Assembly (NCBI GenBank): GCA_035628915.1
Contig: DASPIW010000013.1
Span: 1 to 64,000 of the forward strand
DNA: 64,000 bases
Origin: JARBUG01 sp035628915
Lineage (GTDB): Bacteria; Bacillota; Sulfobacillia; Symbiobacteriales; Symbiobacteriaceae
Direction: 5' to 3'
Positions 7,021 to 15,849 of the stretch are shown in pieces (position 1 is the first letter of the stretch; every line of letters begins with the position of its first letter). The notes beneath the pieces were generated by a model, which had not been told where the DNA came from, did no database searches, and saw only the letters and a list, made by a program, of their open reading frames with translations. Position numbers and translations under genes: made by a program.

Positions 7021-7923
7021 TTATTTCCTGGTCATGCTGATCTTCGACACGGACTCCATTTCCGTATCGATACTGACGCCGCTCTTAGTCTCCTTCATGG
7101 TCTGGGTGAATGTGAAGGCCGTGCGGGACTCCATGGCGTGCTGCAGCCCGGTCTTCAGTTCGATGTATTGGGTGGCGCTCAGTTCAAGGCTACCTTTCAG
7201 CAGGAAAGCTACCCCGCCCGTGTCGCCGGACATGCTAATGGGCCCGCTGCCCGTGGTCACCAGTTTGGCGACCAGCACGCCGTTCTGTGTCTCATTCGCC
7301 TCGTACTTGGTCGTCACGGTGATCTTCGATTCGCCCTGAATACCTGGCAGGTCAAGCGGGAGGGGCATCTCCGCCGTCCAGCTGCTCCCGGGCCGGACCG
7401 CGGTGCCCTGGGGGAGGTTGGCAAAGGACTGGTTCAGCATCTGCATGAGCTGGTCCTTCTCCAGGATGCCGCCGAAGCCGGGCCCCACATCGGCGTCGAT
7501 GGGCTTGCCTGTTGTCGTATCAATCTTGACGGTGAAACGCATGTCGCCCCGGAGGGGCGCCCCGACGGGCACCGGCTTTGCGCCGACCTCCGTTTTCACA
7601 TCGAAGCCGCTGAGGGTATAAGCCACGGTGGCGACGTTCTCCTGCACTTGCTCGAAACGCAGGAGGGCATCGTACTGCAGAGTGGTTTTGCCCGCCAGCG
7701 GCAGGTCAATGGGCAGCGCCTGGCCGTTCAGGCTCCGCCCGTTGAAGGTCGTGTCGATCACAAGATGATAGGCCACCTGCTGCCCCTCGGGCACCCGCAG
7801 AGTGAGCGCCGGGGCAGCAGGCGCCTGTCCGGCGGCGGACCGGGGCGTGCTGCCCTTCCCGCACCCTGCGGCTGCAAGCGCGACTATCAGGACAGCCAGA
7901 CACATTCTGCACAACCGACCCAT
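7021..7923 (-). CDS. secreted lipoprotein, DUF6263-like
   Basis: The 300-residue product begins with a lipoprotein signal peptide: MGRLCRMCLAVLIVALAAAGC, with the lipobox AAAGC at residues 17-21. The mature part is beta-rich, with a Ser/Pro linker followed by repeated Thr-rich strands, as in DUF6263-type proteins. I chose ATG 7923, nine bases after GGGAGG, which puts the signal peptide at the N-terminus. It is followed by the sigma operon on the same strand, so it may respond to the same stress, but this is only context. Confidence 0.65.
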   Translation of the reverse strand: MGRLCRMCLAVLIVALAAAGCGKGSTPRSAAGQAPAAPALTLRVPEGQQVAYHLVIDTTFNGRSLNGQALPIDLPLAGKTTLQYDALLRFEQVQENVATVAYTLSGFDVKTEVGAKPVPVGAPLRGDMRFTVKIDTTTGKPIDADVGPGFGGILEKDQLMQMLNQSFANLPQGTAVRPGSSWTAEMPLPLDLPGIQGESKITVTTKYEANETQNGVLVAKLVTTGSGPISMSGDTGGVAFLLKGSLELSATQYIELKTGLQHAMESRTAFTFTQTMKETKSGVSIDTEMESVSKISMTRK

Positions 7924-8077
7924 GGGTGGATTCCTCCCTTTCCGCAATGGCGCCAGGGCAGTTTATGAGCGGGCGCCCGCGAACAAACCCCGCCAAATTC
8001 CGTTAAGTGATATAAGGAGTGAACACTCTACAGTCCATCAATACACTCCCAACTTTTTGGCCACGGAGGGGAGCAGG

Positions 8078-8443
8078 ATGTCCGACACAGTCTGGTACAG
8101 GCTATCAGGTCACGTACTGCTTCGCTACGGCTCGGCCCACCTGGTCGACCCCACCACGGCGGCACTGAGAATTCAGGAGGATCTGGCCCAGTCCCGGATC
8201 CTGGCGTCCGAAGATGAAGCCCGGCTGATGCTCGGCGGAAAGATCAGATTCCGACGGCGCCACCTGTATCGCGCCGGGGCAGCCGGCGTGTACGTCATCT
8301 TCGAGAACGTGGCCATTACGTACATCTGTGCGGCCGGGCGCTTCCGGAGCCGGCGGGTGCGGGGCGAATTCCAGCGGAGCCGGTCCGGGCGGCTGCATAC
8401 GTGGCAGGGACATGCCAGGAGAATGGAAAGGGAGCCCGTCTGA
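8078..8443 (+). CDS. hypothetical protein, 121 residues
   Basis: The ATG at 8078 follows GGAGGGGAGCAGG. The product is Arg-rich in its C-terminal third, with no signal peptide and no TM segment. Central KIRFRRRHLYRAG and VYVIFENVAITYICAAGRF suggest a small beta-sheet domain. No family is recognised. It is divergent from the DUF6263-like lipoprotein gene, and its stop codon lies inside a long hairpin that also lies downstream of the gene on the other strand. Confidence 0.6.
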   Translation: MSDTVWYRLSGHVLLRYGSAHLVDPTTAALRIQEDLAQSRILASEDEARLMLGGKIRFRRRHLYRAGAAGVYVIFENVAITYICAAGRFRSRRVRGEFQRSRSGRLHTWQGHARRMEREPV

Positions 8444-8461
8444 CGAGGTCAGGCGGGCTCC
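8431..8461. terminator. bidirectional terminator-like hairpin between convergent genes
   Basis: GGAGCCCGTCTGAC and GTCAGGCGGGCTCC pair over 14 bp (one wobble) around a three-base loop. The stop codon of the plus-strand gene is within the stem. It lies between convergent genes. Confidence 0.65.
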
Positions 8462-8512
8462 TCCGTCATCTTCGGCGGCGGAAGCCATGGCGGCTGTACG
8501 GCATGCGAGGGG

Positions 8513-9328
8513 TCACACCCCAGGAGGAGGGCCCTGGTAGAAGGCACCGGAGCCGCCGGGCGGGCCGGCGTCGCCAGCGATGTTCCGCTCGTAGCGGACG
8601 GCCAGGTAGAGCAGTCCAAGCGGGCTTACAAGAATTTGAGTCAGGAACGGCACCAGTTTTCCGAGCAGCGGTATGAAGGAAAGAATGCTGGCAGCCAGGC
8701 CAAGCACGAATGTCGCCGCCATCAAGACCAACAGGGTCAGCAGTACATCGACGCACTTCGCCCGCAGGCCTCCCAGGGCCCGGGCGGCAGCCTGGCAAGC
8801 GCCGACGTCGCGGCTCACGGCGATGTACGGGCCGTACCCGCTGAGCGCCAGCATGATCATCGCCGTTCCGATGGCCCACACCAGTGGACCGAGCACGGGG
8901 ATGAGCCTCAGGATCAGGAGCAGGATCATCAGGAGGATGCCGACGAGAATAAGGACCAGGTTCAGGCGCACCAGACGGCCCCAATTGCGCAGGCCGGCCT
9001 GCCAAAGCTCGCCGAAGGAAGCCGGGCGTCCCTGCATGACCCGGACGACGCCATAAATCAGACCGCCCTGTCCGATGGGCGCCACCAGCAAGAAGGCGAT
9101 CACCATCAGCAGCAGAGCGGCGCCCAGGCCGGCCGCGATGCGCGCCAGGGCGTCAAAGCCCCCGCTGCCAAAACCGTTCAGCGTCAGACCGGCGGACACC
9201 AGCACCGGCACCACGAAGATCCGGCTGAGCGCCATGAGGACCAGACTCACCAGCATGGCGAAAAGGCCGGCCAGCGCCAGGGCACCCCAGTTCTCCCTGT
9301 ACCGGCGCCACGTTTCCTCCGCGATCAC
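8513..9328 (-). CDS. multi-pass membrane protein, DUF975/GDPD-membrane-domain-like
   Basis: The 271-residue product has about six hydrophobic segments with Gly-rich kinks and conserved-looking short amphipathic stretches between them, and a Gly/Pro tail (AGDAGPPGGSGAFYQGPPPG). The start is set at GTG 9328, six bases after GGGGGG; the upstream part of the open frame has no hydrophobic or conserved character. The pattern resembles the membrane domain shared by DUF975 and related Firmicutes proteins. Function unknown. A hairpin-forming element (about 9342-9371) lies upstream. Confidence 0.6.
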   Translation of the reverse strand: MIAEETWRRYRENWGALALAGLFAMLVSLVLMALSRIFVVPVLVSAGLTLNGFGSGGFDALARIAAGLGAALLLMVIAFLLVAPIGQGGLIYGVVRVMQGRPASFGELWQAGLRNWGRLVRLNLVLILVGILLMILLLILRLIPVLGPLVWAIGTAMIMLALSGYGPYIAVSRDVGACQAAARALGGLRAKCVDVLLTLLVLMAATFVLGLAASILSFIPLLGKLVPFLTQILVSPLGLLYLAVRYERNIAGDAGPPGGSGAFYQGPPPGV

Positions 9329-9476
9329 CTTCGTCCCCCCTTGCCCCGTCTCCCCCGGGCGAGACCGGGGGTAGTTGAGCTTACGCAAGGGAGCTTTCAG
9401 AAATGCCACGGTTCTGCGGCATACTCCGCCGCGAGCGGGTCAACCTAAACCATATCGCGGCATGGAGGGGCGAACC

Positions 9477-10202
9477 GTGAATCTCGGTTGGGTTGTGGTC
9501 ATGCGGGGCGTGATTAGCTTCGTAACCCTGCTGGTCTACACCAACATCCTGGGCAAGCAGCAGGTCGGGAAGTTGACGTTCTTTGACTTCATCACTGGTA
9601 TCACCATCGGCAACCTGGCAGGATCGCTCACCGTCGATTTTGACTCGCGGGCGTGGCCGCACTTCGTCGGGCTGTCGGTGTGGGCCGTGCTGGCCATGCT
9701 CGCGCAGTTCATTGCGCTGAAGAGCCGCTGGTGGGCCAGAATCCTGGGCGGCGAACCCGTGATTCTCATCGAGAACGGCCACATCCTCGAGCAGAACATG
9801 GCCCAATGTCGCTTCCGTTACGACGACTTGCTGATGCAGTTGCGGGAAAAAGACGTGTTTGATCTGCATGAAGTCGAAACGGCAATCCTCGAGACCAGCG
9901 GTGCGCTGAGCGTTCTGAAAAGATCGCAGGACCACCCCGTAACGCCTCGCGACCTGCACCTGCCCACGGCTTACAAAGGGTTGGGAACAATGCTGATCCA
10001 TGAAGGTCAGGTGCTGAGCGGCCACTTAATCCGGGTTCGACTCACGCCTGAATGGCTGTCGGAGCAACTGCTAAAGCAGAGCATCACGTCCCCGCACGAT
10101 GTCGCACTGGCAATTCTGGGCTCCGATGGCAAGCTGTTTGTCGACACGTATCGGGATGGGGTGCCTGTGGAGCCTGTCGATGATCAACTTGAGCAGCAAT
10201 GA
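9477..10202 (+). CDS. DUF421 membrane protein (YetF/YcaP family)
   Basis: The 241-residue protein has three N-terminal TM helices and a cytoplasmic alpha/beta DUF421 domain. Family hallmarks are visible: TFFDFITGITIGNLAGSL in the helical part, then the sequence VILIENGHILEQNM and LREKDVFDLHEVETAILETSGALSVLKR. The start is GTG 9477, six bases after GGAGGGG; ATG 9462 is an alternative. It overlaps the next gene by four bases (ATGA), and DUF421 with DUF4363 is a recurring Firmicutes pair. Confidence 0.88.
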   Translation: MNLGWVVVMRGVISFVTLLVYTNILGKQQVGKLTFFDFITGITIGNLAGSLTVDFDSRAWPHFVGLSVWAVLAMLAQFIALKSRWWARILGGEPVILIENGHILEQNMAQCRFRYDDLLMQLREKDVFDLHEVETAILETSGALSVLKRSQDHPVTPRDLHLPTAYKGLGTMLIHEGQVLSGHLIRVRLTPEWLSEQLLKQSITSPHDVALAILGSDGKLFVDTYRDGVPVEPVDDQLEQQ

Positions 10203-10582
10203 GGCGATCAGGCGTGTGGAGGAAAATCATCAAGTGGGCCGTCTATGTTGTCCCCATTACAGTCTTTGTATTGCTGCTCAACGCCGGACAGTTGCTCAAG
10301 CGGCCTATGGGAACTGGTGACGATGTGCGAGGCAGCCTGAGCAGACTGGAGGAGTCGGTGCTGACCGAGGACTGGCAGGGCGCCGACGCAGCCTGGGAGC
10401 GGACGCACAGGGCCGTGGGCATCGTCATGCGGCGTGTCCAGGTGGATGCGGAGCGCGATGAGCTGCAGGACTTCTCCGAAGAGCTGGCCAGGCTGCGGGG
10501 AGCGGTTCAGGCCGGCGAGCGGGCCGCCGCACTGGAGCATATTTCGGTTCTCAAGGCGCTCTACGATGAGTGGGGCCGATGA
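10199..10582 (+). CDS. DUF4363 protein with N-terminal membrane anchor
   Basis: The 127-residue product has one TM helix (about 11-30), then a helical, acidic, extracytoplasmic domain with WERTHRAVGIVMRRV and EELARLRGAVQAGERAAALEH, matching DUF4363 layout. It is translationally coupled to the DUF421 gene by an ATGA overlap. A strong terminator follows within ten bases, so the two genes form a complete operon. Its role is unknown; in other spore formers this pair is often in sporulation or envelope context. Confidence 0.8.
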   Translation: MRRSGVWRKIIKWAVYVVPITVFVLLLNAGQLLKRPMGTGDDVRGSLSRLEESVLTEDWQGADAAWERTHRAVGIVMRRVQVDAERDELQDFSEELARLRGAVQAGERAAALEHISVLKALYDEWGR

Positions 10583-10588
10583 AAACGG

Positions 10589-10625
10589 ATGAGGGGGTCT
10601 GCGCTTTTGGTGCAGGCCCCCTCAT
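10589..10625 (+). terminator. intrinsic terminator of the DUF421-DUF4363 operon
   Basis: ATGAGGGGGTCTGC pairs with GCAGGCCCCCTCAT around the loop GCTTTTGGT; no long U-tract follows on the plus strand. Confidence 0.7.
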
Positions 10626-10633
10626 TCGTAAAC

Positions 10634-11428
10634 TCACATGAGTTGGTAGAGCGGTTCAGCATATTGGCACCCGGTACTTCCGGCATTGATCCGCCCCATG
10701 AGCTCGATCGTGCCGTCCGTTTCCGCCTCGTCCAGATAGACCATCTGGCTCCGGTGTGCCTTGACCGCCCGGAGTTTGTCGGCCATGACGGCGCTGATGT
10801 CGACCAGCACGTTGGGGTGACGAGTGCCGTAGAAGAACACCCGAGTCCCTGTATGCAACCGTGCGCGGGCCAAATCCATCACCGTGCGGCCGAGGGCCTT
10901 GTGGTCCCGGTTCGCGGTTTGGGGCAGCAGCTCTTTCGGGTCGAAGGCGAAGACCACCTCCGGAGCCGTCTCGTTCCAGCAGCGTGCAACCAACTGCTCC
11001 AAACGGGGGTCTTCTGCCAGGCCAAAGTCGGGCAGGCCATGGAAAGTGACGGAATCATAGCCCTGGAGCCGGGCCGCCTCCTGTTGTTCACTCCGGCGCT
11101 GGCCGCCGAGGTCGACCCAATTGCCGCGCTTTTCGCCGTCAGAAAGGACCACGGCCGCGATCTGGCTTCCTGCCAGCGCCATTCGCCGTAGGGTGCCCCC
11201 GGCAAAGAACTCCAGGTCATCCGGATGGGCGGTCAGGGCGAGGACCCGGCGCGGCGTGAGGACCAGATTCTCTCCTAGCGCCAGCGCCAGGGCAGGGTTG
11301 TCCGGCGCCACCTGACGGGTGACCAGCCAGCGGGCTACCGGCGTATCGGCAACTCTGAAAATGGTGCTGAAGAATGCTCGCCGGAAAGCAAGTGTGCGAT
11401 CTGATTTGACGGAGACCTTTCTGCCCAC
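10634..11428 (-). CDS. PIG-L/LmbE-family N-acetyl-sugar deacetylase
   Basis: The 264-residue protein has the family zinc motif AHPDDLEFFAGG (residues 67-78), the second signature FAFDPKELLPQTANRDHKALG (the NRDH metal-binding His) and HRSQ near the C-terminus. Such enzymes remove an acetyl from GlcNAc-type substrates, as in MshB and BshB. The N-terminal 40 residues are basic and amphipathic. The start is a GTG seven bases after AGGAGG. It is 27 bases downstream of a second PIG-L gene. Substrate is not predictable; a low-molecular-weight thiol or cell-wall glycan is possible. Confidence 0.85.
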   Translation of the reverse strand: MGRKVSVKSDRTLAFRRAFFSTIFRVADTPVARWLVTRQVAPDNPALALALGENLVLTPRRVLALTAHPDDLEFFAGGTLRRMALAGSQIAAVVLSDGEKRGNWVDLGGQRRSEQQEAARLQGYDSVTFHGLPDFGLAEDPRLEQLVARCWNETAPEVVFAFDPKELLPQTANRDHKALGRTVMDLARARLHTGTRVFFYGTRHPNVLVDISAVMADKLRAVKAHRSQMVYLDEAETDGTIELMGRINAGSTGCQYAEPLYQLM

Positions 11429-11455
11429 TCAAGAACCTCCTCGACCGATTCCTCC

Positions 11456-12211
11456 TCAGGCTAGCCGGAACAGGCCTTCCGTGTACATGGCGGGAGTCGC
11501 TCCGCTGTGGATGCGGCTGACCAACCTCGTCCAGAAGCGGGCGACCTCGTCAGGCCCCCGGAGTTGGCTGCGATGAGCCCGCAGCCCGGTCTCTTTCTCC
11601 TGCACGACTTCGGTAATGTCGACCAGCACGTTGGGGCTGGGACTGCCATAGAAGTAGACCCGCTCGCCGGCACTGACTGCTTTCCGAACGCGGGCGAGTA
11701 CGGAGGCGCCCAGAGCGAGGTGGTCGGGATTGCTGCCAAACGGCAAGGGCCCTTTCGGGTCGAAGGCCACCACGACGTCCGGCTGGACTCGCTGCCATAG
11801 TTCCTCCAGGGCATGGTCGAGCACAGGACCGGGGCGAATCTGGCCATCCGGCAAGTCCAACTGGATCAGGTCGGCAGAGAGGACTGTCGCGCCGGCTTCC
11901 GCCTCACGGGTGCGAATCTCCGCGATGTTTGCCCTGTTAGTGGCCCTCTCTCCCCGAGACAGAACGGCCATGGTGACGCTGCTGCCATTTTGGGCCAACA
12001 GCTTGAGGGTGCCACCGACAAAGCACTCCAGGTCACCTGGATGCGGCCCGATTGCGAGCACGCGCCGGCGCCGGCTGAGCAACTCGAGTCCGGCCTGGAG
12101 CGCAATGTCGGGGTAGTACGGCCTCTGCAGCCTGCGCCAGACTGCCCATCCACCGATCAGCGCACTCGCAGCCAGTATCGCGGGAACCACGAATCCTCCG
12201 CGTCTTTTCAT
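11456..12211 (-). CDS. PIG-L/LmbE-family protein with altered catalytic motif, membrane anchored
   Basis: The 251-residue paralogue carries an N-terminal hydrophobic anchor (residues 8-24). Its first motif reads GPHPGDLECFVGG rather than AHPDDxE: the Asp that acts as general base in MshB-type enzymes is Gly, while the His and second Asp zinc ligands remain. The later FDPKGPLPFGSNPDHLALG and HRSQ motifs are kept. So it may be catalytically impaired, or a regulatory partner of the downstream enzyme, with which it forms an operon. The start is set at ATG 12211, six bases after AGGGGG. Confidence 0.8.
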   Translation of the reverse strand: MKRRGGFVVPAILAASALIGGWAVWRRLQRPYYPDIALQAGLELLSRRRRVLAIGPHPGDLECFVGGTLKLLAQNGSSVTMAVLSRGERATNRANIAEIRTREAEAGATVLSADLIQLDLPDGQIRPGPVLDHALEELWQRVQPDVVVAFDPKGPLPFGSNPDHLALGASVLARVRKAVSAGERVYFYGSPSPNVLVDITEVVQEKETGLRAHRSQLRGPDEVARFWTRLVSRIHSGATPAMYTEGLFRLA

Positions 12212-12263
12212 CGGCATCCCCCTACATGCAAATCCTCGACATGTAGTGTGCCCACAACGCGAT

Positions 12264-12298
12264 GGGCCGCCCTCTGTCCGTTCAGGACGAGGGCGGCC
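12264..12298 (-). terminator. hairpin downstream of moaC
   Basis: GGGCCGCCCTC and GAGGGCGGCCC pair perfectly over 11 bp around a 13-base loop, just after the moaC stop. There is no obvious U-tract on the minus strand. Confidence 0.65.
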
Positions 12299-12308
12299 CC
12301 GGGATATT

Positions 12309-12803
12309 TCATTCGCTGATGTTTTCACCGGGGCGGAGGTAGGTGCCGCTCTTCCCCCCGGTCTTCTTCACCAGGCGGACCTGGCCGATGACCATGCCCT
12401 TGTCGACGGCCTTGGCCATATCGTAGATGGTCAGGGCGGCGACGGAGCAGGCGGTCAGGGCCTCCATTTCCACCCCGGTCTTGCCGACGGTGGCGACCCG
12501 GGATTCAATAAGCACCCGGCTCCCCGCCTCGTCGAAGGCAAAGTCCACGCTGGCGCTGGTGACCGGCAGCGGGTGGCAGAGCGGAATCAACTCGCCGGTC
12601 TTCTTGGCAGCCATAATACCGGCCACCCGAGCCACGCCGATCACGTCGCCTTTCGCCACGCCGCCAGACTGAATCAGGGCGAGGGTGTCAGGCTTCATCT
12701 GCACTTCGCAGCGGGCAACGGCCACCCGCTCGGTATCGGACTTGGCGCCGACATCGACCATGCGAGCCCGCCCGTGCTCATCAATATGGGTCAGCTCAGA
12801 CAT
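12309..12803 (-). CDS. moaC: cyclic pyranopterin monophosphate synthase MoaC
   Basis: MoaC converts the MoaA product (3',8-cyclo-GTP) to cyclic pyranopterin monophosphate, the first stable intermediate of molybdenum cofactor. The 164-residue length is standard. Diagnostic stretches include MVDVGAKSDTERVAVA near the start, KKTGELIPLCHPLPV, GVEMEALTACSVAALTIYDMAKA and the C-terminal KTGGKSGTY. The start is ATG 12803, five bases after moaA ends, so the two steps are encoded together. The longer open frame is a moaA shadow. Confidence 0.96.
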   Translation of the reverse strand: MSELTHIDEHGRARMVDVGAKSDTERVAVARCEVQMKPDTLALIQSGGVAKGDVIGVARVAGIMAAKKTGELIPLCHPLPVTSASVDFAFDEAGSRVLIESRVATVGKTGVEMEALTACSVAALTIYDMAKAVDKGMVIGQVRLVKKTGGKSGTYLRPGENISE

Positions 12804-12808
12804 CGCCC

Positions 12809-13798
12809 TCAGCCCCCGATCCCATGCATGATGCGCCGGCTGAAATCCGCGTCGGCGTCGTCGAAGTTGTGCTCCAGGGGCTTTTGGAGGATGGCGCCCT
12901 TGAGGGCGGCAGCCAGTTCGTCCAGAGTCGCCTGCGGGCTGCGCAGCACCGGCTTGAGGTCGACTTCGTGGACGTGGCCCAGGCAGGGGTTGATCTTCCC
13001 GTCTGCTGAGAGGCGAATGCGGTTGCAGTCGCCGCAGAAGCATTCGGTGACGGCGGAGATGAAGCCGAGCGAGCCCTTGGAGCCGGGGATCTTCCAGTAC
13101 TTTGCCGGGCCATTGCCCGCGACGCCTTTGCGGAGCGGCTCCAGGTCCTCGAAGGCGCCGATGAGGCGCTCGCGCATTTCAGCGGCAGGGACGAGGTTCT
13201 GCCACGTGAACTCGTAGGCTTCGGAGAAAGGCATGACTTCGATGTACCGGACGTGAATGGGCCGGTCGATGGAGAGCCGGGCCATGTCGATCAGTTCGTC
13301 GTCGTTCCAGTCGCGGATGACGACCATGTTGAGCTTGACGGGGTGCATGCCCACGGCGATGGCCGCGTCGATAGCCCGGGTGACGGCGTCGATGTCGCCG
13401 GAGAGGCGGGCCATTTTCTCGAAGCGGTCGGGCCGCAGGGTGTCGAGGGAGAAGTTGACCCGGTCGACGCCGGCGTCCTTCAGTTCCCTGGCCATGGGGG
13501 CGAAGAGGAGGCCGTTGGTGGAAAGGGAGAGGTCCTTGACGCCCATGGGCTTGAGCTTGGCCAGGAACTCCAGGATTCCGGCGCGGACCAGCGGCTCGCC
13601 GCCGGTGATGCGGATTTTGTCGACGCCGAGGGTGAGTCCGGCTTCGATGACGCGGAGGAGCTCGTCATAGCTGAGGTATTCGTCACGTGGCCGCAGCTGG
13701 ACGCCCTGCATGGGCATGCAGTAGACGCACCGCAGGTTGCAGCGATCGGTGACGGAGACTCGCATGTAGCTGATTTTGCGGCCCCACTGGTCGATCAC
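12809..13798 (-). CDS. moaA: GTP 3',8-cyclase MoaA (radical SAM)
   Basis: MoaA starts molybdopterin synthesis from GTP. The 329-residue protein shows the radical-SAM cluster motif CNLRCVYCMP near residue 20-29, GGEPL, the conserved STNG and NFSLDTL motifs, and the second Fe-S motif CFCGDCNRIRLSADGKINPCLG near the C-terminus. Start is GTG 13798, six bases after GAGGTG. The end lacks the typical C-terminal GG by one extension, ending GIGG, which is expected for MoaA. It is third in the operon after two moeA-type genes. Confidence 0.96.
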   Translation of the reverse strand: MIDQWGRKISYMRVSVTDRCNLRCVYCMPMQGVQLRPRDEYLSYDELLRVIEAGLTLGVDKIRITGGEPLVRAGILEFLAKLKPMGVKDLSLSTNGLLFAPMARELKDAGVDRVNFSLDTLRPDRFEKMARLSGDIDAVTRAIDAAIAVGMHPVKLNMVVIRDWNDDELIDMARLSIDRPIHVRYIEVMPFSEAYEFTWQNLVPAAEMRERLIGAFEDLEPLRKGVAGNGPAKYWKIPGSKGSLGFISAVTECFCGDCNRIRLSADGKINPCLGHVHEVDLKPVLRSPQATLDELAAALKGAILQKPLEHNFDDADADFSRRIMHGIGG

Positions 13799-13917
13799 TC
13801 GTCTCACCTCTCTAGTGGATGTCGTCTTGGTTATAACGGCCGCCCTCCGGGTCAGGGCCACCGTGTGCGTCGCATGAGGCCGCCCCCGATGGCCCTGATC
13901 CGCTGGGCTCGGTTATT

Positions 13918-15849
13918 TCAATCCACCAAGCGGATTCGGCCTGCGTTCGACACATCGTAGCCGCCGAGCTCAGCTACGGCTCGCTTGAACGGTTCCTGGG
14001 CAAGGAGGTTTAGCACTGCCTGGACACCCGGGTGGTCCTGTTGATCCAGCGGGATGCAGAGTTCGTAGTCTTCCCAGGTAATCGGGACGAAGTCGAGGTC
14101 CAGGGCCTTGGCGGCGCTCAGGATGCCGAGTCCGGTGTCCGCCGCGCCGCTTTTCACGGCGGCGGCGACGTTCAGGTGGGTGAACTCTTCCCGGGTGTAA
14201 CCCTGCACCCGGGCAGGGTCGATGCCTTCCTGCTTGAGGTGGTAGTCCAGGAGGAGCCGGGTGCCGGCGCCCCGCTGCCGGTTGACGTACGTGACGTCGG
14301 GCCGGGCGAGGTCGGCAAAGGTCCGGATATGCTTGGGATTGCCTTTCGGCACCAGGAAGCCCTGTTCACGGCGGGCCAGCAGGGCCAGCAAGGCGGGGCG
14401 CCCCAGGTAGCGCTTGACGTAGCTAACGTTGTAGTCGCCCGTGGCCTCGTCCAGCAGGTGGACGCCGGCCATGTGGGCCTCGCCGCGCTTCAGGGCCATG
14501 AGCCCGCCCAGCGACCCCACATGGGCGCTGGAGAGGAAGTGGTTGGCGGCGGTGCGGCGCAGGAAGCTGGACATAAGGTCCAGGGCCGTATCATGCGAAC
14601 CGATGGAGACCACCGTCTCCTGAATCTCAGCGAGGGGCCGGAGCAGTTCCACGCTGACGTCCTGCCCTTCGCCAATGCCTTCCCGGCCGGCGGGCACCAC
14701 CAGCAGGCCGTCCGCCCGCACCAGCGAGGAGATCACGCCGGCGCCCCGGGAAATCGGCGTGGCGACCAGCTTCTCACCGACCCGTCCCAGCTTTACCCGG
14801 ACGTACTCCTCCACGCCCATGGGGCTGGTGAGGCGGCGGGCCAGGGTAGCCGTGGCGGAAGGCCGCTTCGGCACGGGAATGCCCAGGTGCCGGTAAATCA
14901 GGGGCCGGACGAATAACTCGGACGTGAGCCAGGTGCTGACGGGATAGCCCGGCAGCCCGATGACCGGCTTGCCCTTGATGATGCCCAGCATCACCGGCTT
15001 GCCCGGCTTGATCGCCACGCCGTGGGCCAGCACCTGCCCCAGCTCGGCCAGCACGTGGACGGTGAAGTCCTCGCTGCCGGCGCTGGAGCCGGCGTTGACG
15101 ATGACGATGTCGCCCCGGTCGACGGCCTTCATAACCGTCTCTTTGATCTGTTCGTATTTGTCGGGCACAATCGGGTAACGAATGGGCACGCCGCCCCACT
15201 CCGCCACCTGGCTGAGCACCACCCGGGAGTTGAACTCGATGATCTCCCCGGCCTTTGGGTCGGTCTTCGGGTTGACCAGTTCCGACCCGGTGGGAATGAA
15301 GACGACCCGCGGCCGCTTGACGATGGGAATTTCGAGAATGCCCGCGGCCAGCAGGGCGCCCATGTCCTGGGGCCGGATGCGGTGCCCTTCGGGCAGGATG
15401 ATCTCCGTAGCGACCACATCTTCCCCGATGGGCCGGATATGCTGCCAGGGGGCCGCCGGGGCGAGAATCTCGCAGCGGGCGCCCTGCCCGTGGCCTTCGT
15501 CCACGAGGTTCACATCTTCCACCATGATCACGGCGTCGCAGCCCTCGGGCACGGGGTCGCCCGTATCAACCCAGACCGCCTGCTCGCCGAAGGTCAACGT
15601 GACGGGATTCGTCTCCATCGCCTGGAAAGTGTCCCGGGCCCTGACGGCCACGCCGTCCACGGCGGAAGCATGGTAATGAGGCGCAGAAATGTGGGCGGTG
15701 ATCGGCCTGGCCGTCACCCGGCCCAGGGTCTCTTCCACGGGCGCAACCCGCTCGATGTGTCCCCAGCCCGAAGCAGTAAGTAGCGCATGGAGCCGGGTGA
15801 GGGCCTCCGACACGGAGACCGACTCGAGATAGATCTTGCGTCTGCTCAT
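13918..15849 (-). CDS. MoeA fused to a periplasmic-binding-protein-like (PBP) domain
   Basis: The 643-residue protein has an N-terminal MoeA domain (about 1-400, with SAVDGVAVRARDT, the DTGDPVPEGCDAVIMVE motif, FIPTGSEL and the molybdopterin-site PVIGLPGYPVS), then a ModA/LysR-like substrate-binding domain (about 420-643, VGSLGGLMALKRGEAHMAGVHL and NRQRGAGTRLLLD). MoeA inserts molybdate (or tungstate) into adenylylated molybdopterin. The fused binding domain probably senses or presents the oxyanion. It overlaps the preceding moeA by four bases. Such fusions occur in archaea and Firmicutes. Confidence 0.93.
   Translation of the reverse strand: MSRRKIYLESVSVSEALTRLHALLTASGWGHIERVAPVEETLGRVTARPITAHISAPHYHASAVDGVAVRARDTFQAMETNPVTLTFGEQAVWVDTGDPVPEGCDAVIMVEDVNLVDEGHGQGARCEILAPAAPWQHIRPIGEDVVATEIILPEGHRIRPQDMGALLAAGILEIPIVKRPRVVFIPTGSELVNPKTDPKAGEIIEFNSRVVLSQVAEWGGVPIRYPIVPDKYEQIKETVMKAVDRGDIVIVNAGSSAGSEDFTVHVLAELGQVLAHGVAIKPGKPVMLGIIKGKPVIGLPGYPVSTWLTSELFVRPLIYRHLGIPVPKRPSATATLARRLTSPMGVEEYVRVKLGRVGEKLVATPISRGAGVISSLVRADGLLVVPAGREGIGEGQDVSVELLRPLAEIQETVVSIGSHDTALDLMSSFLRRTAANHFLSSAHVGSLGGLMALKRGEAHMAGVHLLDEATGDYNVSYVKRYLGRPALLALLARREQGFLVPKGNPKHIRTFADLARPDVTYVNRQRGAGTRLLLDYHLKQEGIDPARVQGYTREEFTHLNVAAAVKSGAADTGLGILSAAKALDLDFVPITWEDYELCIPLDQQDHPGVQAVLNLLAQEPFKRAVAELGGYDVSNAGRIRLVD

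Noticed and set aside
13862..13917. CAGGGCC/GGCCCTG inverted repeat between moeA-PBP and moaA
   Set aside because: The arms are far apart and no U-tract follows; genes on both sides belong to one operon, so it is not taken as a terminator.
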